Source: Bacillota bacterium (GTDB taxonomy: Bacteria; Bacillota; Clostridia; Christensenellales; CAG-314). Taken from it: 64,000 nt of DNA. Positions 43,266 to 53,019 of this stretch are shown here, in pieces; the stretch's first letter is position 1; each line of letters opens with the position of its first letter. The notes under the pieces are model-generated. The model saw nothing but the letters and a program-made list of their open reading frames with translations. It had not been told where the DNA came from and ran no database searches. Where the stretch lies: the NCBI GenBank assembly GCA_023458375.1, contig JAEWZT010000001.1:62001-126000 (forward strand), read 5' to 3'. Both the position numbers and the translations under genes were made by a program.

Positions 43266-44864
43266 TTATTTTGCAAAGTCAACGCTTCGTGTTTCCCTTA
43301 TGACATTAACTTTAATTTGTCCGGGATATTCCAGTTCGTCTTCAATTTTCTTGGCAATGTCGCGAGCCAAAAGCACCGTTGTTTCGTCGTTGACGATTTC
43401 GGGCTTAACCATTATGCGCACTTCACGTCCCGCTTGAACGGCATATGTTTTTTGCACGCCGTCAAAAGAATTAGCGATTTCTTCAAGCTTTTCAAGACGT
43501 TTAACATAATTTTCTAGCGTCTCGCGCCTTGCGCCGGGTCTTGCGGCGGAAATAGAATCTGCCGCTTCAACTAAGACAGCTTCAACGGTCGTCGGTTCAA
43601 CGTCGCCATGGTGCGCTTGAATGCAGTTGACGACCTCTTTGCTTTCCTTATATTTCTTGGCGAGGTCTGCGCCTATTTCAATGTGCGTTCCCTCAGTTTC
43701 GTGGTCAATGGCTTTGCCTATATCGTGCAATAAGCCGCCTCTTTTAGCAAGAGCAACGTCTACGCCCAGTTCAGCCGCCATGAGTCCCGCCAGGTATGCG
43801 ACCTCAATACTATGCTTTAAAACGTTTTGCCCGTAGCTGGTGCGGTATTTTAAACGGCCTAAAAGCTTTATTAACTCGGGATGAAGACCAAAAACACCCG
43901 TATCAAAGGAAGCCGCTTCGCCTTCTTCTTTAATATTAGCGTCAATTTCTTTTCGGACCTTTTCAACCGTTTCTTCAATCTTAGCGGGGTGAATGCGTCC
44001 GTCGGCTATAAGCTTTTCAACGGTAATCTTTGCAATTTGCCGTCTTACGGGGTCAAAACCTGAAAGAATAACAACTTCGGGTGTGTCGTCAATAATTAGT
44101 TCAACCCCCGTAGCGTTTTCAAGTGAACGAATATTCCGCCCCTCGCGCCCTATCAAACGACCTTTCATTTCGTCGTTGGGAAGTGCAATTGTAGAAATGG
44201 TAACTTCGGAAACTTGGTCGGACGCGCAACGTTGAATAGCGCCCGATATAATTTCGCGCGCTTTTTTGTCGGCGTTTTCTTTTGTTTCCGCTTCAATACG
44301 CTTTATTTGCACTGCCGCGTCTTTGCGCGCTTCGCCCGTCATGGTGCTTATAAGCTCTTGCTTAGCCTCCTCTTTGGACATGTTTGCCGCTCTTTCAAGC
44401 TCAGCTAAAAGCTTTTCGTTGAACTTGTCCATCTCGTTTTTACGCTTGTCAAGTTCGCTTTGCTGCGCCGATAGGCTTTTTTGAATTTGCTCAGTCTGTT
44501 CCGTCTTACGTGTTAAGGATTCTTCTTTTTTGTCAAGAGTATCTTCCTTTTGCAAAAGACGCTGCTCTTGTTTCTTCAACTCGGCAGATTGTTCTTTGGA
44601 CTGTCTTTCAAAATCCTGTTTTAGTTTTAATGTTTCTTCTTTTGCCTCTAGTATGGCTTCTTTTTTCAGCGACTTAGCCTCATTTTGGGCTTCTTCAATA
44701 ATAGATTGAGCGTAGTTTTTTGCATTGTCAATTTTATTGTTAGATATTTGTCTGTTGACAAAATATACTATAAGACCGCCAACAAGAATGCCAACTATGG
44801 GAAGGACGACATATAACCACCAGCCGCCTTCGGCAGCGAAGAAACTCAATAAATAACTAATCAT
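43266..44864 (-). CDS. rny: Ribonuclease Y
   Basis: The 532-residue membrane-anchored endoribonuclease that initiates mRNA decay in Firmicutes. It has an N-terminal membrane helix (about residues 17-38), a long Glu/Lys/Gln coiled coil (about 45-200), a KH domain around GRLIGREGRNIRSLE and an HD domain with LLHDIGKAIDHE and a later AHHGD. The size matches the family. It has its own promoter, and the ATG follows a GGAGGAACCTC-like site. PNPase, a degradosome partner, is encoded 12 kb away. Confidence 0.97.
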   Translation of the reverse strand: MISYLLSFFAAEGGWWLYVVLPIVGILVGGLIVYFVNRQISNNKIDNAKNYAQSIIEEAQNEAKSLKKEAILEAKEETLKLKQDFERQSKEQSAELKKQEQRLLQKEDTLDKKEESLTRKTEQTEQIQKSLSAQQSELDKRKNEMDKFNEKLLAELERAANMSKEEAKQELISTMTGEARKDAAVQIKRIEAETKENADKKAREIISGAIQRCASDQVSEVTISTIALPNDEMKGRLIGREGRNIRSLENATGVELIIDDTPEVVILSGFDPVRRQIAKITVEKLIADGRIHPAKIEETVEKVRKEIDANIKEEGEAASFDTGVFGLHPELIKLLGRLKYRTSYGQNVLKHSIEVAYLAGLMAAELGVDVALAKRGGLLHDIGKAIDHETEGTHIEIGADLAKKYKESKEVVNCIQAHHGDVEPTTVEAVLVEAADSISAARPGARRETLENYVKRLEKLEEIANSFDGVQKTYAVQAGREVRIMVKPEIVNDETTVLLARDIAKKIEDELEYPGQIKVNVIRETRSVDFAK

Positions 44865-44928
44865 TGAGGTTCCTCCTATTCTTGTTTAATTAGTAAAAAG
44901 CATGGGTGTCAGCCAGCTTTATACGTAT

Positions 44929-44957
44929 ATAATAAAGGAATTGGGGTGTTAAGTCAA
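44929..44957 (-). promoter_or_regulatory. rny promoter
   Basis: On the minus strand TTGACT and TATTAT are spaced 17 nt, about 65 nt upstream of the rny ATG. Confidence 0.7.
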
Positions 44958-45042
44958 GTAATAAAAGGAATGTTGGGATGATAAAAAATTAAGAAAATAA
45001 CAAACAAAACCGAACAATTTGCGATGGAAAATTTTTGCAATT

Positions 45043-45077
45043 AAAAAACCCGAAGAGTAAAAATCTAATCGGGTTAA
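45043..45077 (-). terminator. Terminator of the rimO-pgsA-cinA-recA transcript
   Basis: Minus-strand stem TTAACCCGA/TCGGGTT with a 15-nt loop and a following T6 run, about 65 nt past the recA stop. Confidence 0.75.
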
Positions 45078-45106
45078 GTAAATATAATTTAATCTGGTAT
45101 AAATAG

Positions 45107-45129
45107 ATAACTATTTAAGACATAGTATT
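45107..45129. repeat. Dispersed palindrome, copy 6 (degenerate left arm)
   Basis: ATAACTAT (6 of 8), 7 nt TTAAGAC, perfect ATAGTATT. It lies between the recA stop and its terminator. Confidence 0.5.
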
Positions 45130-45141
45130 TCAAAAAAAGCG

Positions 45142-46155
45142 TTATTCTGGGGCAGTTGTCTTATGAGTAAAGTATATGGCGCGTATTTTGTCTTCAAGTT
45201 CTTTCATTAAAGCGGGGCTTGCGTCTATATAATCTTTGACGTTTTCTTTGCCCTGCCCTATGCGGTCGCCCTTGTATGAAAACCAGCTTCCGCTTTTTTC
45301 AACTAAGTTATTTTCAATTGACAGTTCCAAAATACAGCTTGCCTGCGAAATGCCCTTGCCATACATTATATCAAACTCGGCGGTCTTAAAGGGCGGTGCA
45401 ACCTTGTTTTTTACAACTTTAATTTTAGTGCGGTTGCCTGTGACGTTTGCGCCGTCTTTAATTTGGTCTGCCCTTCTGACGTCAAGGCGCACGCTTGAAT
45501 AAAACTTCAAGGCATAGCCACCCGGAGTGGTTTCGGGGTTGCCGAACATAACGCCGATTTTCATTCTTAATTGGTTTGTAAAAACTATACTGGTTTTAGA
45601 ACGGTTTGAAATGCCCGCCAGCTTTCTTAATGCCTGCGACATTAAGCGTGCCTGCGAAGCAACCGTCGCGTCCCCTATTTCGCCCTCAATTTCCGCTTTG
45701 GGAACGAGAGCCGCCACAGAGTCAACGACAATTAAATCAACGGCATTGCTTTTTACCAAAAACTCCACTATATTAAGCGCGTCTTCGCCGTTATCGGGTT
45801 GAGAAATATATAAATTGTCAAGGTCAACACCCAAAGCTGCCGCGTATACGGGGTCTAGCGCGTGTTCGGCGTCAACGAATGCCGCGGTGCCGCCCATTTT
45901 TTGGGCTTCGGCAATCATATGTAGGCAAACGGTAGTTTTACCCGAAGATTCGGGTCCGTATATCTCGGTAATTCTGCCTCTGGGGATACCCCCTATTCCC
46001 AGCGCAACATCAAGCGTAAGGCATCCTGTGGGTATACTCTCAATATTGTTGTTCGCGGCTTCTTCGCCCAACCTCATAATTGAGCCTTTGCCGTATTTCT
46101 TTTCTATCTGAAGAATTGCCTGGTCTAGCGCTTTTCTTTTTTCGTCATCAATCAT
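45142..46155 (-). CDS. recA: Recombinase RecA
   Basis: A 337-residue strand-exchange ATPase and LexA co-protease. Walker A GPESSGKTT is at residues 67-75. The family signature ALKFYSSVRLDVRR and the L1/L2 loops are intact. It lies 10 nt after cinA. The order rimO-pgsA-cinA-recA is widespread in Firmicutes. No LexA box was found directly before recA, so SOS control would have to act at the operon head. Confidence 0.98.
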   Translation of the reverse strand: MIDDEKRKALDQAILQIEKKYGKGSIMRLGEEAANNNIESIPTGCLTLDVALGIGGIPRGRITEIYGPESSGKTTVCLHMIAEAQKMGGTAAFVDAEHALDPVYAAALGVDLDNLYISQPDNGEDALNIVEFLVKSNAVDLIVVDSVAALVPKAEIEGEIGDATVASQARLMSQALRKLAGISNRSKTSIVFTNQLRMKIGVMFGNPETTPGGYALKFYSSVRLDVRRADQIKDGANVTGNRTKIKVVKNKVAPPFKTAEFDIMYGKGISQASCILELSIENNLVEKSGSWFSYKGDRIGQGKENVKDYIDASPALMKELEDKIRAIYFTHKTTAPE

Positions 46156-46165
46156 ATATTTTCTC

Positions 46166-47416
46166 CTAATTTGTCCTCAGATATTTTAAAAGATAAAACA
46201 AGGCGCAGTTGCTCAAAATTTCCCTGACTTCGTTGCGTTCCCCCTTGATATTAAGAGAATGAACGGAAACAGGGCTTTGCGCGCCCGCTATGCAAATATA
46301 ACATAAATCGTCTCTTAAATCAAGAGAATTTTCTGTTTGGGCATAACCTGTAACAGATAAGGCGAAATCGGTCTTTAATGACCTCAATGCGCCTTCTGCC
46401 ATTTGTCTTGCAACATGTTCCGATACGGCGGTATATTTTTCTAAGGTGTAATCCTTAACCCCTAGACGAATAATCTTTGCCGCGTTGGTGTAAGTAACGG
46501 CGCTTTCCATCAAAACGGTGCTTGCGCCGGGAATTTCTACAAGCTTTGAAGCGGCAAGTCCCCCTGTTACCGATTCGGCAAGCGAAACCATCTTGTTTTT
46601 AAGAGTTAAAAGTTCAACAACGGTTTGTTGGAGGGAAATATCTTCGTAGCAATAGATTTCATTGGCATATTTTTTTGTCAAAGCTTGGCACACCGCCAAA
46701 CACAAATCGCTTTGACGGGCATCGCTATGCAAAAAGGGCTGATACTGATAAGAGTATTCCTTGTTTTCAACTGCGTCTTCAACGGGCTGCGTCTGGGGCG
46801 CTGCATTTTTTTCCCCGCCCGTTATATTTTGCTGTTTTGAGGTGTAGTCAATTATTGAAATAACCGTGTCGCAGTATTTGGTATCATATTTAAGTTTTAC
46901 GTTATTTTGGCTTAAAGAAAAACATTGCGCGGCAATTTCTTCTTCCTCAACTCCAAAAAGTTTTAAATAACTTATCGAATATATCTTTTTGTAATGATAA
47001 ATCTTGGAAACAACATACATTTCAAAATATGTTTTACAAAGCGCGAAATCGTTAGGGATAACCGCTAAATCGCAACAGTTTAACTTTCCGTTTATACACA
47101 GCTTTTGCTCTGCTCCTAAATACAATGCTGTAAAATCTGCGGGTATGCGGCAAAACTTTGCAAGGGAAAAATCATCCAAATCCTTATAAGTATCCGTTGT
47201 TTTAAGTTTAGCGAAAATATCTTCCCTTACCTTAACGGGCGCTTTGTCGCCATATTTTGGGTTCACTCCCACCGCAAGGGCAAATGAAGGGTTTTCGTCA
47301 ACTATGAAGCCGTCCTCTCTAAACTTAACCTCTACGTCAACATCTAAAAGTTTAAGACGGCGGACTACATGCTCAACGCTTTTGCTTATATCCTTTGCAT
47401 AGATTGTCCATTTCAT
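46166..47416 (-). CDS. cinA: CinA family protein, intact NMN amidase domain, eroded N-terminal domain
   Basis: A 416-residue homologue of competence/damage-inducible protein CinA. The C-terminal ~150 residues (LAESVTGGLAASKL, GASTVLMESAVTY, FALSVTGYAQ) form a normal nicotinamide-nucleotide amidase domain. The N-terminal part lacks the usual MoCF opening (GTELLLGQ and the GGLGPT motif). The middle only loosely recalls CinA, around AVIPNDFALCKTYFEMY and LKLFGVEEEEIA. The NMN/ADP-ribose-handling half may therefore be inactive. It sits between pgsA and recA as in other Firmicutes. Confidence 0.85.
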   Translation of the reverse strand: MKWTIYAKDISKSVEHVVRRLKLLDVDVEVKFREDGFIVDENPSFALAVGVNPKYGDKAPVKVREDIFAKLKTTDTYKDLDDFSLAKFCRIPADFTALYLGAEQKLCINGKLNCCDLAVIPNDFALCKTYFEMYVVSKIYHYKKIYSISYLKLFGVEEEEIAAQCFSLSQNNVKLKYDTKYCDTVISIIDYTSKQQNITGGEKNAAPQTQPVEDAVENKEYSYQYQPFLHSDARQSDLCLAVCQALTKKYANEIYCYEDISLQQTVVELLTLKNKMVSLAESVTGGLAASKLVEIPGASTVLMESAVTYTNAAKIIRLGVKDYTLEKYTAVSEHVARQMAEGALRSLKTDFALSVTGYAQTENSLDLRDDLCYICIAGAQSPVSVHSLNIKGERNEVREILSNCALFYLLKYLRTN

Positions 47417-47418
47417 TT

Positions 47419-47994
47419 TTATTTAAAGACTTCCTTGTTTTGCGCCAGATATACTATTCCTGAAATAATAGTAAATAAAACCGCTAAACCGAGAATAGTA
47501 TAGCCCGCTACATACATAATATCAAACATTAATTGCGACGCGCCCGCTATAACTTCTTTCATGTCAAGCAACAGTACTATGGGCAAAGCAATAGTTTGCG
47601 TAAAAGTTTTTATTTTTCCGTATATATTGGCTTGAATTATAATCCCCTTGCTTGCGGCGACTTGACGCACTACGCTGATTAAAAGTTCCCTGCCGATTAT
47701 TACGGCGCCGAAAATAGCGCAAATCCAAGAAGGGTTTAGAGGCTGACTGTAAGCGATTAGAAAAAGTGCCGTTCCTACAAGGAGCTTATCGGCTATGGGG
47801 TCCAAAAACTTGCCCAAATCGGTAACTATATTGTATTTGCGCGCTATGTAACCGTCTAAAAAGTCCGTTAGCGCGGCAAGAATAAATATGCATACCGAAA
47901 CTAGGGGCGCGTAATCAAAATTAAGCAAGTATACCGCCGCGAACACCGGCACTAAAATAATCCTTAGCACAGACAGTTTATTCGGAATATTCAT
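47419..47994 (-). CDS. pgsA: CDP-diacylglycerol-glycerol-3-phosphate 3-phosphatidyltransferase
   Basis: A 191-residue membrane enzyme of phosphatidylglycerol synthesis. The CDP-alcohol phosphotransferase motif is seen as LDGYIARKY followed by GKFLDPIADK, with about five or six membrane helices. It overlaps rimO by 4 nt and ends 2 nt before cinA. A weak copy of the dispersed palindrome (47450-47473) falls inside its 3' end. Confidence 0.95.
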   Translation of the reverse strand: MNIPNKLSVLRIILVPVFAAVYLLNFDYAPLVSVCIFILAALTDFLDGYIARKYNIVTDLGKFLDPIADKLLVGTALFLIAYSQPLNPSWICAIFGAVIIGRELLISVVRQVAASKGIIIQANIYGKIKTFTQTIALPIVLLLDMKEVIAGASQLMFDIMYVAGYTILGLAVLFTIISGIVYLAQNKEVFK

Positions 47995-49322
47995 AACGTT
48001 ATTTCTCCTGTTAAGTCATAATTGTCGTAATTTATAATTTTAATTTTTATTATATCGCCGATATTTATTGAGAAATTGTTATCTACAAGACAAACGCCGT
48101 CAATATCGGGCGCTTGAAACTCCGTTCTGCAATAAAACTTGCCGCTGTCTGCGTCAAAACTGTCTACAATCGCTTCAAAGGTTTTACCCACAAGCCTTTT
48201 ATTGTTTTCAAGCGATATTTCACTTTGCAAAGCATATAGCTCTTTTTGCCTTTGGACCTTGACTTTTTGAGCTATTTGATTGGGCAGAGAATAAGCCCTT
48301 GTCCCCTTTTCTCTTGAAAAGGCGAAAAAGCCCGCGTTTGTTAGTTTATAAGATTTCAAAAAGTCTTTGAGCTCATCAAAATCTTCCTGACTCTCGGCGG
48401 GAAAACCGCAAATAAACGTTGAGCGCAAAGCAATTTGAGGATAATTATTTTTGAGTTTATCAAACAGTATTTTTATAGACTCGCCGCTGCTTTTTCGGTT
48501 CATTGCGCACAAAATACCGTCGGAAACGTGTTGAAGGGGTATATCTATGTATTTTGCAATTTTTTGCTCGGAAGAAATAAAGCGCAGCAACTCGTTGCTT
48601 ACTGTTTCGGGGTAGCAATACAAAAGCCGTATTTTCCAAAGTCCGTCAAGTTTTACAAGCGCTTTTAAAAGGTCTACCAACGCGTATTGATTATATAAGT
48701 CAAACCCATATTTTGTTACGTCTTGCGCCACAATTATTAGTTCTTTTACGCCCTTTTTGACAAGGTTTTCTGCTTCTTTTAAAACAGATTCCATTGTGCG
48801 CGAACGGTAACGCCCGCGAATAGATGGTATAAGGCAATAAGAACAGTAGTTATTGCAGCCGTCGGCAATCTTTAAGTAAGCGTAGTGTGAAGGCGTAGAA
48901 AGAAACCTTTCGCCCTCTTCAAGCGACCGCATATCTTGCGTTTTATAATACAGCCTTTCCCCGCTGTTAAGGCATTCGCGGGCTTTTACGGCTATATCTT
49001 CGTTTTGCGCATTTGCTATCGCGTGCGCTTCTGTTAGATATTTATATAGCTCTTTTCCGTAGCGCTGGGCCATACAGCCCGTTACCATGATGCGCGCGCC
49101 CTCTTTCTTTAAACCGTTAGCTTTTAGCACCCAATCTAACGATTCTTTTCGCGCGTCTTCCAAAAAACCGCAGGTATTGACAATTATAAGGTCTGCGTTT
49201 GAAACATCGGATATGATTTCAAAGCCATCCTCTTTAAGCCGCGCAAGCATTACTTCGCTGTCAACTCTGTTTTTGTCGCACCCTAAGCAAATTAGCGCGA
49301 CGCTGTAACGGTTTTTTTCCAT
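47991..49322 (-). CDS. rimO: Ribosomal protein S12 methylthiotransferase RimO
   Basis: A 443-residue radical SAM enzyme that methylthiolates an aspartate of ribosomal protein S12. The N-terminal CLGCDKNRVDSE is diagnostic for RimO as opposed to MiaB. The other auxiliary-cluster cysteines are in NTCGFLEDA and TGCMAQ, the radical SAM motif is CNNYCSYC, and a TRAM domain closes the protein. First gene of the rimO-pgsA-cinA-recA group. Confidence 0.96.
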   Translation of the reverse strand: MEKNRYSVALICLGCDKNRVDSEVMLARLKEDGFEIISDVSNADLIIVNTCGFLEDARKESLDWVLKANGLKKEGARIMVTGCMAQRYGKELYKYLTEAHAIANAQNEDIAVKARECLNSGERLYYKTQDMRSLEEGERFLSTPSHYAYLKIADGCNNYCSYCLIPSIRGRYRSRTMESVLKEAENLVKKGVKELIIVAQDVTKYGFDLYNQYALVDLLKALVKLDGLWKIRLLYCYPETVSNELLRFISSEQKIAKYIDIPLQHVSDGILCAMNRKSSGESIKILFDKLKNNYPQIALRSTFICGFPAESQEDFDELKDFLKSYKLTNAGFFAFSREKGTRAYSLPNQIAQKVKVQRQKELYALQSEISLENNKRLVGKTFEAIVDSFDADSGKFYCRTEFQAPDIDGVCLVDNNFSINIGDIIKIKIINYDNYDLTGEITL

Positions 49323-49395
49323 ATTCTTATATTAGGTTAGTCAAAGCGGTATGGCAGTTCATTTTATATCTCCGACAATCTATACGTTGCACTTG

Positions 49396-49815
49396 TTAGC
49401 TTATTTTGGCTAATAAATCATTGTAGGAGTTTTGCGTCAAATCATCATTTTTTAAATTATAGACAAAATACCCCTTTGCAGTTTTAATTACAATGTGTCT
49501 TTTTACGTTTGAGTAAGAAAACAATTTATAATTGCCGTATTCATTGTTTGTAAAATTACCTGCAAGCAGTTTTCCGCCGCCGATTCCAAAAGTCCGCACC
49601 CCTGCATTAAAATTATTTTTCAATTCAACGCTTTCAATTTCATCGTATAAGATTTTTACTTGCGGAGTAAGCGTAGCGCTAAGCGCAATGCCGTCAGCGT
49701 CAAATTTCGCATTAACGCTTCCGAATATGAATAAGGCAGCTAACAGAACAACTACGAGCGTTACCGTAATAACTCTGAATATTAATTTACCGTTATCTGC
49801 AAAACTTGTTTTCAT
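49396..49815 (-). CDS. Small membrane protein with bacterial PH-like domain
   Basis: A 139-residue protein with a single membrane helix (about residues 12-33) and an external beta-rich domain. The segment with FGIGGGKLLAGNFTNNEYGNY and IVIKTAKGYFVYNL resembles bacterial PH (bPH) domains. Function is unknown. It lies between ftsK/spoIIIE and rimO on the same strand, with 150 nt and 73 nt gaps, and may belong to either transcript. Confidence 0.65.
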   Translation of the reverse strand: MKTSFADNGKLIFRVITVTLVVVLLAALFIFGSVNAKFDADGIALSATLTPQVKILYDEIESVELKNNFNAGVRTFGIGGGKLLAGNFTNNEYGNYKLFSYSNVKRHIVIKTAKGYFVYNLKNDDLTQNSYNDLLAKIS

Positions 49816-49966
49816 CGCAGCTATTTTCCTTTTTGAAGTATTAAAAATTTTTGTGTCCTTGCCCGCTCCATAACACTTACCGCTTTCATCTGCAAAACTA
49901 ATCTATTATCGCAAGCAATTATTCACCGCAAAGCGTGCAACTTTGAGCTAATATAACAAACTTTTG

Positions 49967-52837
49967 TTATTCGTCTTCGCCGTGAATAGTGTTGTATTCG
50001 TCAATAGTTATCATCACTCTGCGGGGTTTTGCGCCTTCAAACTCGCTGATAAACTTTTTATCGCAAAGCTGTTCAATAATTCTGCCCGCCCTATTGTAAC
50101 CCACAGAAAATCTTCTCTGCAAAAGTGAAATAGACGCCGAGCCTTGTTCAATAAAGTGCTTTAATGCTTCCCAAAACAAGGGGTCAAGTTCTTCGTCTTC
50201 CGTTTCAATCATTGCTGCTGACTTGCTTGAAGAAAGCCTTAATATTCTTTTTGCCGCTTCTTCGTCAAAATGCGGTTTATTTTTTGCCGAAACATATTCT
50301 AAGACATTTTCAACTTCGCCCATTGAGACGTAACAACCTTGCAGCCTTACGGGCTTTGGTGTAGTCGCAGAAATATAAAGCATATCTCCCCTGCCCACAA
50401 GCTTGTCCGCGCCGCCTTGGTCCAAAATGGTTTTGCTGTCGGCAAAGCTTATCGTTTTTAACGCTATTCTGCAAGGGAAGTTTGCTTTTATCGTGCCCGT
50501 CAAAACGTCAATGCTGGGGCGCTGCGTAGCGAAAACCAAGTGAATACCCGCCGCGCGCGCCTTTTGCGCCAAACTCTTAATTTGCGCTTCCAAATCTTGC
50601 TTGAAATTAGACATCAAATCGTTAAGTTCGTCAATTACCAAAGCAATCCGCGGCATAACCTGCGTGTCGTCGCGGTCAATGCATCTGTTATAGTCTGTAA
50701 TATTTTTTGCGCCCATTTCCTTAAACAACCCGTAACGGCGCTCCATTTCTTCCACAAGCCAAGTTAGAGCGGCTATACAATGTTCCGGGCTGGTAATAAC
50801 TTGGTTAATTAAGAGGTGGGGCGAGCTTTTAAATACGAAAAACTCCACCTGTTTGGGGTCAACAAGCAGGAAGCGCAATTCTTCGGGCGAATACTTATAC
50901 ATTAAACTGACAATTAAGGAATTAAGGAATACGCTTTTGCCCATACCCGTTGCGCCGGCAACAAGCAGGTGGGGCATATCGGCAAGGTCGGGAATTATGC
51001 GCTTGCCCCCTATGTCCATGCCAAGCGCAAAATTAAGACTGCCCTTTGAGCGGTAAAACTCCTCGCTGTCAACAATTGTTCTTAAAGTGACGGTTTCGGC
51101 GTTTTTATTGGGCACTTCCACGCCGAATAAGTCTTTGCCCAGTATCTGCGGCTCAATTCTCACGCTTCCCACGGCGGATAAATTCATTGCTATATCGTCT
51201 GCGATTGCGATAACCTTTCTCACCGACGTGCCCGGCGTCATGCGAAGCTCGTAACGCGTGACCGTAGGTCCGGGAACAACGTTTTCAACTTTTGCCTCAA
51301 TTCTGAACGAAAGCAAAGTATCTTCTAAAAGTTTTGCGGTATTTTGGATTTCTTCCTGGCTGTGAACCACCTTGTTTGGCGATTCTTTTAGCAGTTCAAC
51401 GGGCGGCGTAACATAAGCGGCATAAACATGGGGCGGCGGTTCAATTTTTTCTCCGCCATAGCTGATTTTCATTCTACCCTGCACGGCTCTGCCATTAGAG
51501 GTGTCTATTGTTTCGCCGCTAAAAGTTACGGTAGGCTTAACCGAAGGTTGATTATCGTCTTCCTCAATGTCGTTTTGGATGCTTGCTTGAAAGTTTTGTG
51601 CGGCATCGTCCTTTTCGTTAATTATAAGTTCCTCTTCCTCTTCCTCGCCTTCCGCAAAAATATCGGCGGGGTAAACGGATTGTTCTTTTCCAAATCCATA
51701 ATCCTTTGAAGGCTTTACAATATCGCCCAAATCCAGCTTGTCCCCTTGACCTTGACTGCCATTCGCATTTATTGCGGTGTTGTCGCCGTTTTCATCGCCG
51801 CTCTCCTGTTGTTCAAAGTCAAACTGGGGAACCTGTTCCTGCTCTTTTTGTTTTGATTGCATTTCTCTTTTTTGCCTTATAGAATTTGACAGCGCGTCAG
51901 CGTCAATAATATCTTGACTGTTAAAAGAAGGAATCTTACGCCCAGCGTTCAACCCCCCTACGGGTCTTTCTTTGGGCTGTTCGGCAGCCTTATCGTCTGC
52001 TGAGGGATAGTTGCTTACGGGCGCCGAGGGATATTTGCCGGAGCTTTTTGAAGTATTGTAAGGCAAGTCGGTGGCGAATTTTTCTTCGCCTTTTAAAATA
52101 TCTATTCGTTTAGGGGTTTCCTTGGGAGCTTCCTTAGGATTTTGGGCACTTCCTTTTTCTTGGGAGCCGTTCCCGTATAATTTTTCCATCGCGCCTTTTA
52201 ACATTTGCGTAGCGGAATTATCATCTTCAAAACTTTCGCGGGCAGCTTGCTCTTTTGCCTGCATTTCCTGCTTTTGGTAGTAGCCCTTAACGCTTTCTTT
52301 TTGCGCGGGAACGCCGCCGACGGCGATATCTGTAATACAGCCGGCTGAAAAATAGAGCATTAAAAGCATGAAAATAATAAATAAAACATATCCCAGCGCC
52401 AAAGAGGTGTGAGCGATAGGATAAACAAGAATGCCGCCGACTACGCCGCCGAAGGTTGGAAACGCAAAAAAGTCAAAGCACCGCATAAGATACTCGCTGT
52501 AAGTAATTTCGCCCTGCATATATAAGTTAGAAGTTACAAGGTGTATAAACAGCGTAATGGAAAAATAAAGCAAGGCAAAAATAACTATGTGGCGCATTTT
52601 AATTGCTGTTTTGCCCCAAATAGAAATTGCTGAAAGGGCAATGGCACAGCCAGATATTCCGTATGCCGAAAGTCCGAAGACGCCTAAAAGCGCGCCGGAA
52701 ACCGATTCGCCTACGCTTCCGAGTAAATGTTTAGTCGTGATTAAGCAAAGAAACAAAAAGCAGCTTACGGCAAATATTATAATATTCACAACCTTTACCG
52801 CGCTTCCGCTTCTTTTAACGCTAGCCTCAGCCGTCAT
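49967..52837 (-). CDS. ftsK: DNA translocase FtsK/SpoIIIE
   Basis: A 956-residue septal DNA pump. The N-terminal ~190 residues carry about four membrane helices. An acidic, Gln/Glu-rich linker (about 190-480) follows. The motor has Walker A GATGMGKSV and Walker B IALVIDELNDLM, and the C-terminal gamma winged helix (SVGYNRAGRIIEQL) reads the orienting DNA sequences. In sporulation the SpoIIIE version moves the chromosome into the forespore. One gene often serves both roles in Clostridia. The ATG follows AAAGGAG. Confidence 0.96.
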   Translation of the reverse strand: MTAEASVKRSGSAVKVVNIIIFAVSCFLFLCLITTKHLLGSVGESVSGALLGVFGLSAYGISGCAIALSAISIWGKTAIKMRHIVIFALLYFSITLFIHLVTSNLYMQGEITYSEYLMRCFDFFAFPTFGGVVGGILVYPIAHTSLALGYVLFIIFMLLMLYFSAGCITDIAVGGVPAQKESVKGYYQKQEMQAKEQAARESFEDDNSATQMLKGAMEKLYGNGSQEKGSAQNPKEAPKETPKRIDILKGEEKFATDLPYNTSKSSGKYPSAPVSNYPSADDKAAEQPKERPVGGLNAGRKIPSFNSQDIIDADALSNSIRQKREMQSKQKEQEQVPQFDFEQQESGDENGDNTAINANGSQGQGDKLDLGDIVKPSKDYGFGKEQSVYPADIFAEGEEEEEELIINEKDDAAQNFQASIQNDIEEDDNQPSVKPTVTFSGETIDTSNGRAVQGRMKISYGGEKIEPPPHVYAAYVTPPVELLKESPNKVVHSQEEIQNTAKLLEDTLLSFRIEAKVENVVPGPTVTRYELRMTPGTSVRKVIAIADDIAMNLSAVGSVRIEPQILGKDLFGVEVPNKNAETVTLRTIVDSEEFYRSKGSLNFALGMDIGGKRIIPDLADMPHLLVAGATGMGKSVFLNSLIVSLMYKYSPEELRFLLVDPKQVEFFVFKSSPHLLINQVITSPEHCIAALTWLVEEMERRYGLFKEMGAKNITDYNRCIDRDDTQVMPRIALVIDELNDLMSNFKQDLEAQIKSLAQKARAAGIHLVFATQRPSIDVLTGTIKANFPCRIALKTISFADSKTILDQGGADKLVGRGDMLYISATTPKPVRLQGCYVSMGEVENVLEYVSAKNKPHFDEEAAKRILRLSSSKSAAMIETEDEELDPLFWEALKHFIEQGSASISLLQRRFSVGYNRAGRIIEQLCDKKFISEFEGAKPRRVMITIDEYNTIHGEDE

Positions 52838-53019
52838 TTAGTAAATCTCCTTTGGAGTTCCGCCCTAAAATAATAGCGCGGATATTTATTGACGTCCCGC
52901 AAAGTATAAATTCCGCGGGATTTTATTTTTCTGCATACCGTAAAAAAGCCTTTATGGTATTAGTTAATTATAGCATAATAAATTATGCAAGGCAAGTTTT
53001 AATAAATTAAAATAGCGCG

